From: an uncultured Flavobacteriaceae bacterium | GTDB taxonomy: Bacteria > Bacteroidota > Bacteroidia > Flavobacteriales > Flavobacteriaceae | Assembly: GCA_943789305.1 (NCBI GenBank) | Contig: CALSTP010000001.1 | Location: forward strand, 1-64,000 | Direction: 5' to 3' | Length of the DNA stretch: 64,000 bases | Part shown: piece by piece, positions 24,835 to 33,945 of the stretch | How the letters are laid out: each line of letters begins with the position of its first letter | Position numbering within the stretch: the stretch's first letter is position 1 | Notes under the pieces: model-generated | What the model was told of the DNA's origin: nothing | Database searches by the model: none | Seen by the model: the letters and a program-made list of their open reading frames with translations, nothing else | Made by a program: the position numbers and the translations under genes

Positions 24835-25776
24835 TTATTTTTTTATGAGTCCTAATTCGATTAATCTTTGATTTAAAAAAGCCCCAGCTGTTATGTCTTC
24901 ATATTTCTTAGGATTTTCATCAGAAACACAATTTGGTAAACAGTTCAACGACATTTCTGCCTCTGGATGCATAAAGAAGGGAATGGAGTAGCGAGAATTC
25001 CTCCAAGAGGATCTGGGAGGGTTGACAACTTGATGTAAAGTAGATTTTAGCAGATTGTTTGTTAATCGCGACATCATATCTCCCATATTAATAATAAGTT
25101 CATCGGGTTCAGCAATAGCATCGATCCACTCTCCTTGATTGGTCATCACCTGTAAGCCTTTACCTTGAGCGCCCATCAACAATGTAATTAAATTAATATC
25201 TCCATGAGCAGCTGCACGAACAGCATTTTTGGGTTCTTCAAGGATTGGGGGATAGTGAATCGCCCTAAGAATAGAATTACCCTCAGAGGTACATGAATCA
25301 AAATATTGTTCATCTAAATCAAGATGTAGGCCAATTGCTCTCAGTACATATTGTGCAGTTTTTTCTAAAAGTTTGTAGGTTTTTTTTCCCAGTACATTGA
25401 ATTTTGGAAGTTCTTTTACGGTTATGTTTTCGGGGTATTTTTTTATTTGAGCTTCTTCGTATTGTCCAAAATGCCAAAATTCTTTGAGATCTCCTTCTTT
25501 CTTGTCTTTGGCGTGTTCTTTTCCAAAAGAGGTATATCCTCGTTGACCCCCACCACCTTTTATTTCATAGGATTTTTTTTGCACTAAACTCAAGTCAAAA
25601 AAGTTTTTGATTTCTGAATACAACTCCTCCATAAGTTTTGGGGAAAGGAAATGACCTTTTAGAGCCACAAAACCGATTTCTTCAAAGGCGTTACCTAATT
25701 CAGAGACGAATTGTGTTTTTAGTTTATAATCAGAACTCAGGAAATTGGATAAATCTACTTTTGGAATATGTTGCAC
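24835..25776 (-). CDS. Isopenicillin-N-synthase-like 2-oxoglutarate/Fe(II) dioxygenase
   Basis: A 313-residue non-heme iron enzyme of the DIOX_N plus 2OG-FeII_Oxy type. The iron ligands are H191 and D193 (AAHGDINL) and H248 (STLHQVVNPP). The R-x-S motif for the 2-oxoglutarate carboxylate is R262 and S264 (SRYSIPFF). The N-terminal half matches the typical AFEEIGFVALKGH segment. Such enzymes hydroxylate or cyclise small molecules; the true substrate is not visible. Its operon partner is the ABA4-like protein. The length is normal and no residue of the active site is missing. Confidence 0.9.
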   Translation of the reverse strand: MQHIPKVDLSNFLSSDYKLKTQFVSELGNAFEEIGFVALKGHFLSPKLMEELYSEIKNFFDLSLVQKKSYEIKGGGGQRGYTSFGKEHAKDKKEGDLKEFWHFGQYEEAQIKKYPENITVKELPKFNVLGKKTYKLLEKTAQYVLRAIGLHLDLDEQYFDSCTSEGNSILRAIHYPPILEEPKNAVRAAAHGDINLITLLMGAQGKGLQVMTNQGEWIDAIAEPDELIINMGDMMSRLTNNLLKSTLHQVVNPPRSSWRNSRYSIPFFMHPEAEMSLNCLPNCVSDENPKKYEDITAGAFLNQRLIELGLIKK

Positions 25777-25823
25777 AAAGAATGGAATTTATAATTCAAA
25801 ATAAAGAGTAGGAATAAAACTAA

Positions 25824-25849
25824 AAAAGCAGATCCATCGACCTGCTTTT
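25824..25849 (-). terminator. Hairpin between the antiporter and dioxygenase genes
   Basis: AAAAGCAG at 25824-25831 pairs with CTGCTTTT at 25842-25849 around a 10-base loop. On the minus strand it ends in a T run, so it most likely terminates the antiporter transcript, whose stop codon lies at 26028. Confidence 0.65.
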
Positions 25850-26027
25850 GTTTTTATAAAAAAGGAAAGGCTAAGATTTGAAACCTAAAAGGTATCAGTA
25901 GCCGATTTTTCCTCAAATAATTATTACACGACATATGACACCTCCTTTCTACATTTAGTTCGACTTTGCTATTGTCATAGCATTAACTACTCATCTCAAA
26001 GATAAAAAATTGATCGATTTTCAAAAA

Positions 26028-27296
26028 TTATTTTACAATCTTTTTTAGGGTCAATCCTTGAACTAAAATAGTGAACAATACTACAGTATAGGTTAAGAAT
26101 AATACCAGGTTTTTCCCCTCTCCAATATTATCGGGAAGATTTAGAGCCAATGCAATACTCAAGCCACCTCGAAGTCCACCCCAAGTGATGATTAAAGCCG
26201 TGTTTTTTTCGAAGGCTTTGAAAAATGAAAGAAATTTAATAGGAGTCCAAACCCCAATTCCTCTTGAAACGACCACTAAGATAATGGTCAACAGCGCAAT
26301 CAAAAGATAATTGGAATCAAAATTTTGAAGAATTGGAATTATCTCAAGTCCGATTAAAATAAATAAGATAGCATTAAGTGTTTCGTCCAGTAAATGCCAA
26401 AATTTGTAAACATAATCTCCCATGGCTCTTTGGACACCTTCTTTTTTTTGGTCGACATCAATGTTTTGATTTAAAAATAATCCCATAACCACAACTCCTA
26501 AGACTCCAGAAAAGTGAAATTGTTTAGACACTATTGATACCAGCAGCACCAATGAAAGTGTAATCAAAACTTCCAGTTCAACGTGGTCATTTTCAATATA
26601 CTTTACCAGCTTTAGCCCCAAGAAGCCGACCAATAGACCCAGAGCAATTCCTCCTATAACTTCAGTAGCAAATAAAGAACCGACACTAGCAGCGGTTACA
26701 TTTTCAATGCCAAGTTCTTTGATGTTGAAAAGAGTTAAAAAAATTACAACGCCAATCCCATCGTTAAAGAGAGACTCTCCTGCAATCCGAGTCTCAGTAA
26801 TTACGGATAAATTCATTTTCTTTACCATTGCAAGAACAGCAATTGGATCTGTTGGAGCGATTAATGCCCCAAAAAGCAAACAATCCACATAACTCAACCC
26901 CAAAGTATTTAGATTGAAAATAGGTTGTTCAACCAACCAATGAATCCCAGTTCCAACTACAAATGTTGAGAACAAAACACCAAATGTGGCCAGAAGAAGA
27001 ATGGTGATTTTATCCTTTAACAATTCATGAACATTAACACTAATAGCTCCCGCAAAAAGCAAAAAAGGGAGCATAATGTCTATCAAGAGTATTTCAAAAT
27101 CAAAGCTTTTAACAATATAAGAGACGGAGTCTAAAATTGAAGGAAACACAAGTCCAATTGCTAAAATAAAAATGGATAATGCTATTGCTAAGACCATCAA
27201 TCCTATAGTTTGAGGTAACTTCAGGATTCTTAAATTTACTATTGAAAAGAAAGACGCTAATATTAGTAAGACCGTTAATAATTCTAAGACACCCAT
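26028..27296 (-). CDS. Cation/proton antiporter of the CPA1 (NhaP) family
   Basis: A 422-residue integral membrane protein with about 12 hydrophobic segments. Family markers include APTDPIAVLAMVKK near residue 150 and the ESLFNDGIGVVIF segment with the Asn-Asp pair near 180 that binds the transported ion. NhaP-type proteins exchange Na+ or K+ for protons at the inner membrane. There is no cytoplasmic regulatory domain. The gene stands alone, with a likely terminator about 180 bp after its end. The ion specificity cannot be read. Confidence 0.9.
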   Translation of the reverse strand: MGVLELLTVLLILASFFSIVNLRILKLPQTIGLMVLAIALSIFILAIGLVFPSILDSVSYIVKSFDFEILLIDIMLPFLLFAGAISVNVHELLKDKITILLLATFGVLFSTFVVGTGIHWLVEQPIFNLNTLGLSYVDCLLFGALIAPTDPIAVLAMVKKMNLSVITETRIAGESLFNDGIGVVIFLTLFNIKELGIENVTAASVGSLFATEVIGGIALGLLVGFLGLKLVKYIENDHVELEVLITLSLVLLVSIVSKQFHFSGVLGVVVMGLFLNQNIDVDQKKEGVQRAMGDYVYKFWHLLDETLNAILFILIGLEIIPILQNFDSNYLLIALLTIILVVVSRGIGVWTPIKFLSFFKAFEKNTALIITWGGLRGGLSIALALNLPDNIGEGKNLVLFLTYTVVLFTILVQGLTLKKIVK

Positions 27297-27345
27297 AAAT
27301 TTAGTTTTTTCGAAGTTACAAATTTGTTTGGATGCCGCCTTATTC

Positions 27346-27933
27346 TTAATTCAATAGTTGCATTTTGGCAATATATTTACCTACAACATCAAATTCTAAA
27401 TTTACTTCTGTTCCCAATTCAAATTGATGGAAGTTGGTATGTTCGTATGTGTAGGGGATAATGGCTACAGAAAAGCTTGAAATCCCAGAGTCAATGACGG
27501 TTAAACTAACCCCATTGATTGTGATGGATCCTTTTTCAATAGTCATGTTTTTTTGAGCAGCATCGTATTCAAATGTAAAATACCAACTGCCCCCAGTTTC
27601 TTTAATTTGGGTGCATTTTCCAACTTGATCTACATGACCTTGTACAATATGACCATCTAATCGATCCCCTAATTTCATGGAGCGTTCCAAATTTACTTTA
27701 GAACCTACACTTAAACGGTTGAGGTTGGTTTTGTCCAAGCTCTCTTTTATTGCAGTTACAGTGTATTGATTTTTGTTTATTTCAACAACAGTCAAACACA
27801 CTCCATTATGAGCAACACTTTGGTCTATTTTCAATTCATTTGTGAGACCGCTTTCCATAGTAATATGAAGGTTATCGTTTTCTTGCACCAATTTTTTTAC
27901 TTCCCCAAAACCTTCTATGATTCCTGTAAACAT
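27346..27933 (-). CDS. ribE: Riboflavin synthase alpha subunit
   Basis: A 195-residue enzyme that joins two molecules of 6,7-dimethyl-8-ribityllumazine to riboflavin. It starts with the family N-terminus MFTGIIEGFG, the reason for choosing the ATG ending at 27933 over an in-frame start 22 codons upstream. The two lumazine-binding repeats are visible as HNGVCLTVVE and INGVSLTVID, each preceded by a HIVQGHVDQ-type or corresponding segment. Length is normal. It is divergent to pdxA with 57 bp between the starts. Confidence 0.95.
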   Translation of the reverse strand: MFTGIIEGFGEVKKLVQENDNLHITMESGLTNELKIDQSVAHNGVCLTVVEINKNQYTVTAIKESLDKTNLNRLSVGSKVNLERSMKLGDRLDGHIVQGHVDQVGKCTQIKETGGSWYFTFEYDAAQKNMTIEKGSITINGVSLTVIDSGISSFSVAIIPYTYEHTNFHQFELGTEVNLEFDVVGKYIAKMQLLN

Positions 27934-27990
27934 CCCTAGATTATATTGATTAACTTTGTGATTCAAAATTACTAATAAATCAAGGAATTG

Positions 27991-29007
27991 ATGGAACAAG
28001 CCCGAAAAATTAAAATAGGAATCTCAATTGGCGATCCCAATGGAATAGGCATAGAGGTAATCTTAAAAATCTTTCAAGAAAAAGAACTTTTTGATTTTTT
28101 TACTCCAATAGTTTACGGCAACATGAAATTAATTAGTTTTCAGAAAAGACATTTAGATTTAAAAACTTCGCTGAGCCCTTATAAAGAAGGAAATAAATTG
28201 AGTCCAAATCAAGTTAATGTTGTTGATGTTTGGAACAATTCCTTTACAACAGAATTTGGTAAATCAACCGAAGAAGGAGGTATTCATGCCCTGAAATCAT
28301 TAAAAGCAGCCACAAAAGCTCTTAAAGAAAACAAGGTTGATGTTTTGGTTACTGCTCCTATTGACAAGCATAATATCCAATCAGAATCTTTTAAGTTTCC
28401 AGGACATACCGATTACTTGAGTAAAGAGCTGGGAGGGAAAAGTTTAATGTTTATGATTGCTGAGGAATTAAAAGTAGGTCTACTTACCGATCATGTACCT
28501 GTCAGTGAAGTAGCTCAGTTGATTACGCCCGAGCGAATCGAGGAAAAAGTAAGTTTAATGATGAAATCTCTTAAAAATGATTTTGGGGTTTCAAAACCTA
28601 AAATAGGTGTTTTGGGGATTAATCCTCATACTGGAGATCAAGGTATTATTGGAAAAGAAGATGATGAAGTACTACGCCCGACCCTAAAAAAATTGTATAA
28701 AAAAGGACATATTATCCTAGGACCCTATGCAGCAGATAGTTTTTTTGGTTCCCAAACACATAGGCAGTTCGATGCAATTTTAGCCGTATATCACGATCAG
28801 GGCTTGATCCCATTTAAAACCTTGTCTTTTGGACAAGGGGTCAATTATACTGCCGGCTTATCAAAGGTTCGAACTTCTCCAGACCATGGAACAGCTTACG
28901 AAATAGCAGGAAAAGGGGAAGCACGATCAGACTCCTTTAAAGAAGCTCTTTTTACGGCCAGGAATATTTATTTTGAACGAAGAGAAAACAAAAATCTAAG
29001 CGACTAA
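27991..29007 (+). CDS. pdxA: 4-hydroxythreonine-4-phosphate dehydrogenase
   Basis: A 338-residue NAD-dependent oxidative decarboxylase of the vitamin B6 pathway. The N-terminus ISIGDPNGIGIEV and the zinc-ligand segments (FPGHTDYL, GINPHTGDQG, VYHDQGLIP, FGQGVNYTAGL) match PdxA. The ATG at 27991 is preferred over the TTG three bases earlier. Convergence with nothing and a short gap to the next gene (81 bp) suggests an operon continuing to the YceD-rpmF group, though a promoter box lies between. Confidence 0.95.
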   Translation: MEQARKIKIGISIGDPNGIGIEVILKIFQEKELFDFFTPIVYGNMKLISFQKRHLDLKTSLSPYKEGNKLSPNQVNVVDVWNNSFTTEFGKSTEEGGIHALKSLKAATKALKENKVDVLVTAPIDKHNIQSESFKFPGHTDYLSKELGGKSLMFMIAEELKVGLLTDHVPVSEVAQLITPERIEEKVSLMMKSLKNDFGVSKPKIGVLGINPHTGDQGIIGKEDDEVLRPTLKKLYKKGHIILGPYAADSFFGSQTHRQFDAILAVYHDQGLIPFKTLSFGQGVNYTAGLSKVRTSPDHGTAYEIAGKGEARSDSFKEALFTARNIYFERRENKNLSD

Positions 29008-29061
29008 CTCTTAGTATTTGACAATTTCTTGGGGAAAGCTTTTAGGTTGGTATTTTTTTGT

Positions 29062-29069
29062 TAAATTTG
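29062..29069 (+). promoter_or_regulatory. Exact -7 box TAAATTTG before the YceD-like gene
   Basis: TAAATTTG is an exact match to TAnnTTTG, 19 bp before the ATG at 29089. A TTG at 29047-29049 lies only 12 bp upstream, closer than usual for a -33 element. It may be the promoter for the YceD-rpmF genes. Confidence 0.5.
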
Positions 29070-29088
29070 CATGCTCAATAGCTATTGA

Positions 29089-29613
29089 ATGGAACGCACA
29101 TCCGAATTTATGTTGCCCTTTGTTGGACTTAAAGAAGGTGTTCACAAGTTCAAATATGAGATTGATAATACGTTCTTTAAAGCATATGATTTTAATGACT
29201 TCTTCGATGCTAAGATAAAGGTAGAGTTGACTTTTGACAAAAAAGCAACCCTAATGAACCTGAACTTTAAAGCCGCTGGGAGTGTTGAAGTAGCCTGTGA
29301 TGTTACCAACGAGCATTTTGATTTTTCAATCGACACAAGTTATGATTGGATAGTTAAATTTGGAGACGTTTACAACAACGATAACGATGAAATCTTAATT
29401 ATTCCCCATGGAACCTATCAAATTGATGTGGGTCAACCCATTTACGAAATGGTCGTTTTGGCAATCCCACTCAAAATTATTCATCCAGGAATTGAAAATG
29501 GAACTTTAGAATCAGAAATATTAAATAAATTAGAAGAATTAAAGCCCAAAGAACGATCCTTTTCAGAACAAGAAAGCGATCCTCGATGGAATAAATTAAA
29601 AGACTTACTATAA
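29089..29613 (+). CDS. YceD/DUF177 family protein
   Basis: A 174-residue protein beginning PFVGLKEGVHKFKYEID and ending DPRWNKLKDLL, both typical for the Bacteroidetes DUF177 (YceD) group. YceD proteins are almost always encoded next to rpmF, as here (21 bp). They are linked with ribosome assembly or with rRNA processing; the exact role is not settled. The body is acidic. No signal peptide. The start at 29089 fits the promoter box. Confidence 0.85.
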   Translation: MERTSEFMLPFVGLKEGVHKFKYEIDNTFFKAYDFNDFFDAKIKVELTFDKKATLMNLNFKAAGSVEVACDVTNEHFDFSIDTSYDWIVKFGDVYNNDNDEILIIPHGTYQIDVGQPIYEMVVLAIPLKIIHPGIENGTLESEILNKLEELKPKERSFSEQESDPRWNKLKDLL

Positions 29614-29634
29614 ACAAACAATTAAAGGAATAAA

Positions 29635-29832
29635 ATGGCACATCCTAAGAGAAAAATATCCAAAACAAGAAGAGATAAAAGAAGAACGCATTTCAAGGCA
29701 ACCCCTTCTCAAATTGCAGTAGATTCTTCAACAGGTGAAGCTCACTTATACCACCGTGCTCACTGGCACGAGGGGAAATTGTATTATAAAGGAAAAGTTC
29801 TTATTGATAATACAGAAGTTGCTGAAGCTTAA
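29635..29832 (+). CDS. rpmF: 50S ribosomal protein L32
   Basis: A 65-residue basic protein starting [18 protein letters not shown], a typical L32. It lacks the C-terminal zinc-binding cysteines found in some L32 forms. It lies between the YceD and fabH genes, as in many bacteria where rpmF precedes the fatty acid genes. A terminator-like hairpin follows 27 bp after its stop. Confidence 0.97.
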   Translation: MAHPKRKISKTRRDKRRTHFKATPSQIAVDSSTGEAHLYHRAHWHEGKLYYKGKVLIDNTEVAEA

Positions 29833-29858
29833 AAAACCATTCAATTTATAAAAAAGAT

Positions 29859-29883
29859 GCTCTCATTTTGGGAGCTTTTTTTT
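29859..29883 (+). terminator. Hairpin terminator after rpmF
   Basis: GCTCTC at 29859-29864 pairs with GGGAGC at 29870-29875 (one G-T pair) and a run of T follows. It probably separates rpmF from the fabH group at least in part. Confidence 0.7.
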
Positions 29884-29958
29884 GTAAAAAAAAGATTAGA
29901 TCGATTAAAATCTAGTATCTTCACTATACGAATGCTAGATTATTAAGCAAGCATTTTA

Positions 29959-30975
29959 ATGAAAAGCATAAATTCAAAAGGTATAAAAGCAGCTATTACA
30001 GCAGTAAGCGGTTATGTCCCCTCAGAAATTTTATCCAATAATGATTTGGAAAAAATGGTTGATACAACTAATGAATGGATTGTTACTAGAACAGGAATAA
30101 AAGAACGTCGTATTGCTCGAAATCCTTTGGAGCCAACTTCTTTTCTTGCAATTCAAGCCGCAAATCAACTCCTTCAAAAAAACAGTATAGACCCAGCCAC
30201 AATTGATTTAGTAATTGTAGCTACGGTAACTCCAGATATGCCTGTAGCAGCAACGGCTCCTTTTGTTGCCACTCAAATTGGTGCTCACAACGCATTTGGT
30301 TTTGATCTTCAGGCAGCATGTTCAGGTTTTTTGTATGGAATGTCTTCAGCGGTAAATTATATTGAATCGGGACGTTACCAAAAAGTCCTTTTAATTGGAG
30401 CAGATAAAATGTCATCCATTGTTGATTATACCGATCGTTCAACCTGTATTATATTTGGGGATGGTGCAGGAGCTGTCCTATTTGAACCTTCTTCAAACGA
30501 TTTTGGGTGGGAAGACTCTTATTTTAGAAGCGATGGCTCAGGAAGAGAATTTTTAAACATTAAAGCAGGGGGTTCTTTACATCCTTTTAATGAAAATACT
30601 TTTGCAGAGGGTGGGCACAACATCTTTCAAGAGGGACAAATGGTTTTTAAAAATGCAGTAAAAAACATGGCTGATGCTGCCGAAAAAGTAATGATTCAAA
30701 ACCAGCTCAAGGGCAGTGATATTGCTTATTTACTTCCTCATCAAGCCAATAAAAGAATCATTGACGCTACCGCAAGAAGAATGAATCTTTCGGATGAACG
30801 TGTTTTGATGAATATTGAAAAGTACGGAAATACTACCGCAGCAACTTTACCTTTATTACTTTCGGACTATGAATCTAAGTTTTCTAAAGGAGATAAATTG
30901 GTTTTCGCCGCATTTGGTGGAGGCTTTACTTGGGGAGCTGCGTACTTAACATGGAATTACGACTATAATAATTAA
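29959..30975 (+). CDS. fabH: 3-oxoacyl-ACP synthase III
   Basis: A 338-residue condensing enzyme that starts fatty acid synthesis by joining acetyl-CoA (or a branched acyl-CoA) with malonyl-ACP. The catalytic triad is C121 (QAACSGF), H261 (LPHQANKR) and N291 (KYGNTTAATLP). The N-terminal signature WIVTRTGIKERR is present. Length is normal. It starts a group with accB and accC (11 and 23 bp gaps), a sensible link of fatty-acid initiation with malonyl-CoA supply. Bacteroidetes make iso-branched acids, which would depend on this enzyme. Confidence 0.96.
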   Translation: MKSINSKGIKAAITAVSGYVPSEILSNNDLEKMVDTTNEWIVTRTGIKERRIARNPLEPTSFLAIQAANQLLQKNSIDPATIDLVIVATVTPDMPVAATAPFVATQIGAHNAFGFDLQAACSGFLYGMSSAVNYIESGRYQKVLLIGADKMSSIVDYTDRSTCIIFGDGAGAVLFEPSSNDFGWEDSYFRSDGSGREFLNIKAGGSLHPFNENTFAEGGHNIFQEGQMVFKNAVKNMADAAEKVMIQNQLKGSDIAYLLPHQANKRIIDATARRMNLSDERVLMNIEKYGNTTAATLPLLLSDYESKFSKGDKLVFAAFGGGFTWGAAYLTWNYDYNN

Positions 30976-30986
30976 ATATTTAGCAA

Positions 30987-31469
30987 ATGGATATTAAAGA
31001 AATACAAAACCTCATCAAATTTGTTGCGAAATCAGGCGCTTCTGAGGTCAAACTCGAAATGGATGACATCAAAATCACTATTAAAACTGGTGGAGATGAA
31101 CGTATTGAACCCACAACTATTGTACAACAAGTACCAAGTCTTACACCTCCCGCTCCAGCAGTTGTAACTCCAATACCATCAGCTATTCCTGCTGCCCCTG
31201 CTGCCCCAGCTACAATAGAAAACGATAAATTTATAACAGTAAAATCTCCCATCATAGGAACTTTTTATAGAAAGCCATCTCCAGATAAACCGACTTTTGT
31301 GGAGGTTGGTCAAGAAATTAACGAGGGAGATGTTCTTTGTGTAGTTGAAGCAATGAAATTATTCAATGAGATTGAATCTGAAGTTAGCGGAAAGATTATT
31401 AAAATATTAGTAGACGATTCTACCCCGGTAGAATTTGATCAACCCTTATTTTTGGTTGACCCTTCTTAA
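30987..31469 (+). CDS. accB: Acetyl-CoA carboxylase biotin carboxyl carrier protein
   Basis: A 160-residue carrier with an N-terminal domain (about 1-45), a Pro/Ala/Val-rich linker (about 46-75: PPAPAVVTP and AAPAAPAT) and a C-terminal biotinyl domain. The lysine to be biotinylated is K124 in EAMKLFNEI. It delivers carboxybiotin from AccC to the carboxyltransferase in malonyl-CoA synthesis. It lies between fabH and accC, an ordinary arrangement. Confidence 0.96.
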   Translation: MDIKEIQNLIKFVAKSGASEVKLEMDDIKITIKTGGDERIEPTTIVQQVPSLTPPAPAVVTPIPSAIPAAPAAPATIENDKFITVKSPIIGTFYRKPSPDKPTFVEVGQEINEGDVLCVVEAMKLFNEIESEVSGKIIKILVDDSTPVEFDQPLFLVDPS

Positions 31470-31492
31470 GAAGTTTCATAAAAAAAACATTT

Positions 31493-32830
31493 ATGTTTAA
31501 AAAAATATTAATAGCCAATCGTGGTGAGATAGCCCTTAGGGTTATTCGAACCTGTAAAGAGATGGGAATTAAATCTGTAGCAGTTTATTCCAAAGCAGAT
31601 GAAGAAAGTTTACACGTAAAGTTTGCAGACGAAGCAGTTTGTGTCGGTCCTGCTGCAAGTTCAGATTCTTATCTTAAAATGTCTAATATTCTTGCGGCAG
31701 CAGAAATTACTAACGCAGATGCAATCCACCCGGGATATGGATTTTTATCAGAAAATGCAAAGTTTTCCAAAATGTGTGATGAGCATCACATTAAATTTAT
31801 TGGAGCATCTTGTGATATGATTAACAAAATGGGAGATAAGGCATCTGCCAAAGCAACGATGAAAGCTGCCGGAGTACCTACTATTCCAGGTTCAGAAGGC
31901 ATACTCAATGATTTTGAAGAAACTCAAAAACTTGCCTCAGAAATGGGTTACCCTGTGATGCTTAAAGCTACCGCTGGTGGTGGAGGTAAGGGAATGCGAG
32001 CAGTTTGGAAAGAAGAAGATTTACTAAAAGCTTGGGACAGTGCTCGACAAGAGGCAGCAGCAGCCTTTGGAAACGATGGAATGTATATGGAGAAACTTAT
32101 CGAAGAACCTCGCCATATTGAAATTCAAATTGTTGGAGATAGTTATGGAAAAGCCTGCCATTTGTCAGAACGTGATTGTTCGGTTCAACGACGTCACCAA
32201 AAATTAACAGAAGAAACCCCCTCTCCATTCATGACCGAAGAACTTCGAGATGAAATGGGGAAAGCAGCAGTTTTAGCAGCTGAATTCATCAAATACGAAG
32301 GTGCAGGAACCGTTGAGTTTTTGGTTGATAAACATCGTAATTTCTACTTTATGGAAATGAACACGAGAATTCAAGTTGAACACCCAATTACCGAGCAAGT
32401 AATCGACTTTGATTTGATTAGAGAACAAATCTCTGTTGCAGCAAAAATTCCAATTTCAGGGAAGCATTATTTACCAAAGCTACATTCGATAGAATGTCGT
32501 ATTAATGCTGAAGACCCTTACAACGATTTTCGTCCTTCACCAGGTAAAATAACTAACCTCAATATTCCTGGAGGTCATGGAATACGTCTTGACACTCATG
32601 TATATTCGGGATATACGATACCCCCTTTTTATGATTCTATGATTGCCAAATTGATTACTACTGCTCAAACTCGAGAAGAAGCGATCAATAAAATGAAAAG
32701 AGCTTTACAAGAATTTGTTATTGAAGGTATCAAAACAACAATTCCTTTCCATTTACAACTGATGGACCATCCCGACTATCTAGCAGGGAATTATACCACT
32801 AAATTTATGGAAGAATTTGAAATGAAATAA
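31493..32830 (+). CDS. accC: Acetyl-CoA carboxylase biotin carboxylase subunit
   Basis: A 445-residue ATP-grasp enzyme. It starts with [16 protein letters not shown], and has the glycine-rich ATP loop [11 protein letters not shown] near residue 160 and the [15 protein letters not shown] catalytic segment near 285. It carboxylates biotin on AccB with bicarbonate and ATP. Length is that of a standard AccC, shorter than pyruvate carboxylase. It closes the fabH-accB-accC group. The next gene is convergent (asd, 16 bp beyond). Confidence 0.96.
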   Translation: MFKKILIANRGEIALRVIRTCKEMGIKSVAVYSKADEESLHVKFADEAVCVGPAASSDSYLKMSNILAAAEITNADAIHPGYGFLSENAKFSKMCDEHHIKFIGASCDMINKMGDKASAKATMKAAGVPTIPGSEGILNDFEETQKLASEMGYPVMLKATAGGGGKGMRAVWKEEDLLKAWDSARQEAAAAFGNDGMYMEKLIEEPRHIEIQIVGDSYGKACHLSERDCSVQRRHQKLTEETPSPFMTEELRDEMGKAAVLAAEFIKYEGAGTVEFLVDKHRNFYFMEMNTRIQVEHPITEQVIDFDLIREQISVAAKIPISGKHYLPKLHSIECRINAEDPYNDFRPSPGKITNLNIPGGHGIRLDTHVYSGYTIPPFYDSMIAKLITTAQTREEAINKMKRALQEFVIEGIKTTIPFHLQLMDHPDYLAGNYTTKFMEEFEMK

Positions 32831-32846
32831 TTTTTTATTTCATAAA

Positions 32847-33836
32847 TCAAACCCAACCTTGAGCTACCAAATACTCAGCAATTTGAATGGTATTGGTCGC
32901 AGCACCTTTTCTGAGATTGTCTGATACAATCCACATATTAATGGTGTTTTCTTGAGAGAAGTCTTTTCTGATTCTTCCTACAAAAACATCGTTTTTACCC
33001 TCAGCATATATGGGCATTGGATAGGTATTTGTGTCGGGATTATCTTGAACAATTACGCCTGGACTTTGGCTTAATAAAGTTTGAATTTCTTCTACAGAAG
33101 CCTCTTTATTTAATTGTACGTTAACTGATTCACTATGACCTCCCACAACAGGGATTCTGATTGCAGTTGCGGTTACACCGATGTTTTCATCACTCAAAAT
33201 TTTATGAGTTTCTTTCACCAGTTTCATTTCTTCTTTGGTGTATCCGTTGTCTTGAAAATTGTCACAATGGGGAATTGCATTTCGATGGATGGGGTAGGGA
33301 TAAGCCATCTCACCTTGCTTGTCCTGATATTCGTTTTCTAATTGTTGTACCGCTTTGACTCCCGTGCCCGTTATGGACTGGTATGTTGAGATGACTAATC
33401 GTTTGATTCCGTATTTATCTTGTAAAGGAGCAAGTGCAACCAACATTTGTATGGTAGAACAGTTTGGATTTGCAATAATTTTATCCTCGGGTGTAAGTTG
33501 ATTTGCATTAATTTCTGGAATTATCAGTTTTTTTGTAGAGTCCATTCTCCAAGCAGAAGAATTATCGATTACTTTTGTTCCAGCTGCAGCAAATTTTGGA
33601 GCCCACTCCAAAGAAGTTTCTCCACCTGCAGAAAATAAAGCAACATCAGCCTTCATTTCAACAGCAGTCGATAAACCAACAACAGTGTATGATTTTTCTT
33701 GAAAGGTTATTTTTTTCCCAACAGAACGTTCGGATGCAACCGGAATTAGTTCTGTTAAGGGAAAATTTCTTTCTGCGAGTACTTTTAACATGACTTGACC
33801 TACCATTCCAGTAGCTCCAACTAAGGCAACTTTCAT
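32847..33836 (-). CDS. asd: Aspartate-semialdehyde dehydrogenase
   Basis: A 329-residue NADPH enzyme that reduces aspartyl phosphate to the semialdehyde, a branch point to Lys, Met and Thr. The nucleotide-binding start is KVALVGATGMVGQVM. The catalytic cysteine is C126 (NPNCSTIQ) and the general base region is the His of VVGGHSESV at about 234. Length is typical. It is a single minus-strand gene convergent with accC. Confidence 0.95.
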   Translation of the reverse strand: MKVALVGATGMVGQVMLKVLAERNFPLTELIPVASERSVGKKITFQEKSYTVVGLSTAVEMKADVALFSAGGETSLEWAPKFAAAGTKVIDNSSAWRMDSTKKLIIPEINANQLTPEDKIIANPNCSTIQMLVALAPLQDKYGIKRLVISTYQSITGTGVKAVQQLENEYQDKQGEMAYPYPIHRNAIPHCDNFQDNGYTKEEMKLVKETHKILSDENIGVTATAIRIPVVGGHSESVNVQLNKEASVEEIQTLLSQSPGVIVQDNPDTNTYPMPIYAEGKNDVFVGRIRKDFSQENTINMWIVSDNLRKGAATNTIQIAEYLVAQGWV

Positions 33837-33945
33837 CTGATGCTTTTTTGATTATTGACCGCAAAAGTACTTATAATATCCATGGGTTCAAACGAAAGCT
33901 CTAGATATATCAAATATTAAACAAAGTGTTTAAAATAAAACACAA

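Noticed and set aside
27934..27999. A longer riboflavin synthase with an extra 22 residues
   Set aside because: The family begins MFTGIIEG at 27933 and the extra residues overlap the start region of pdxA.
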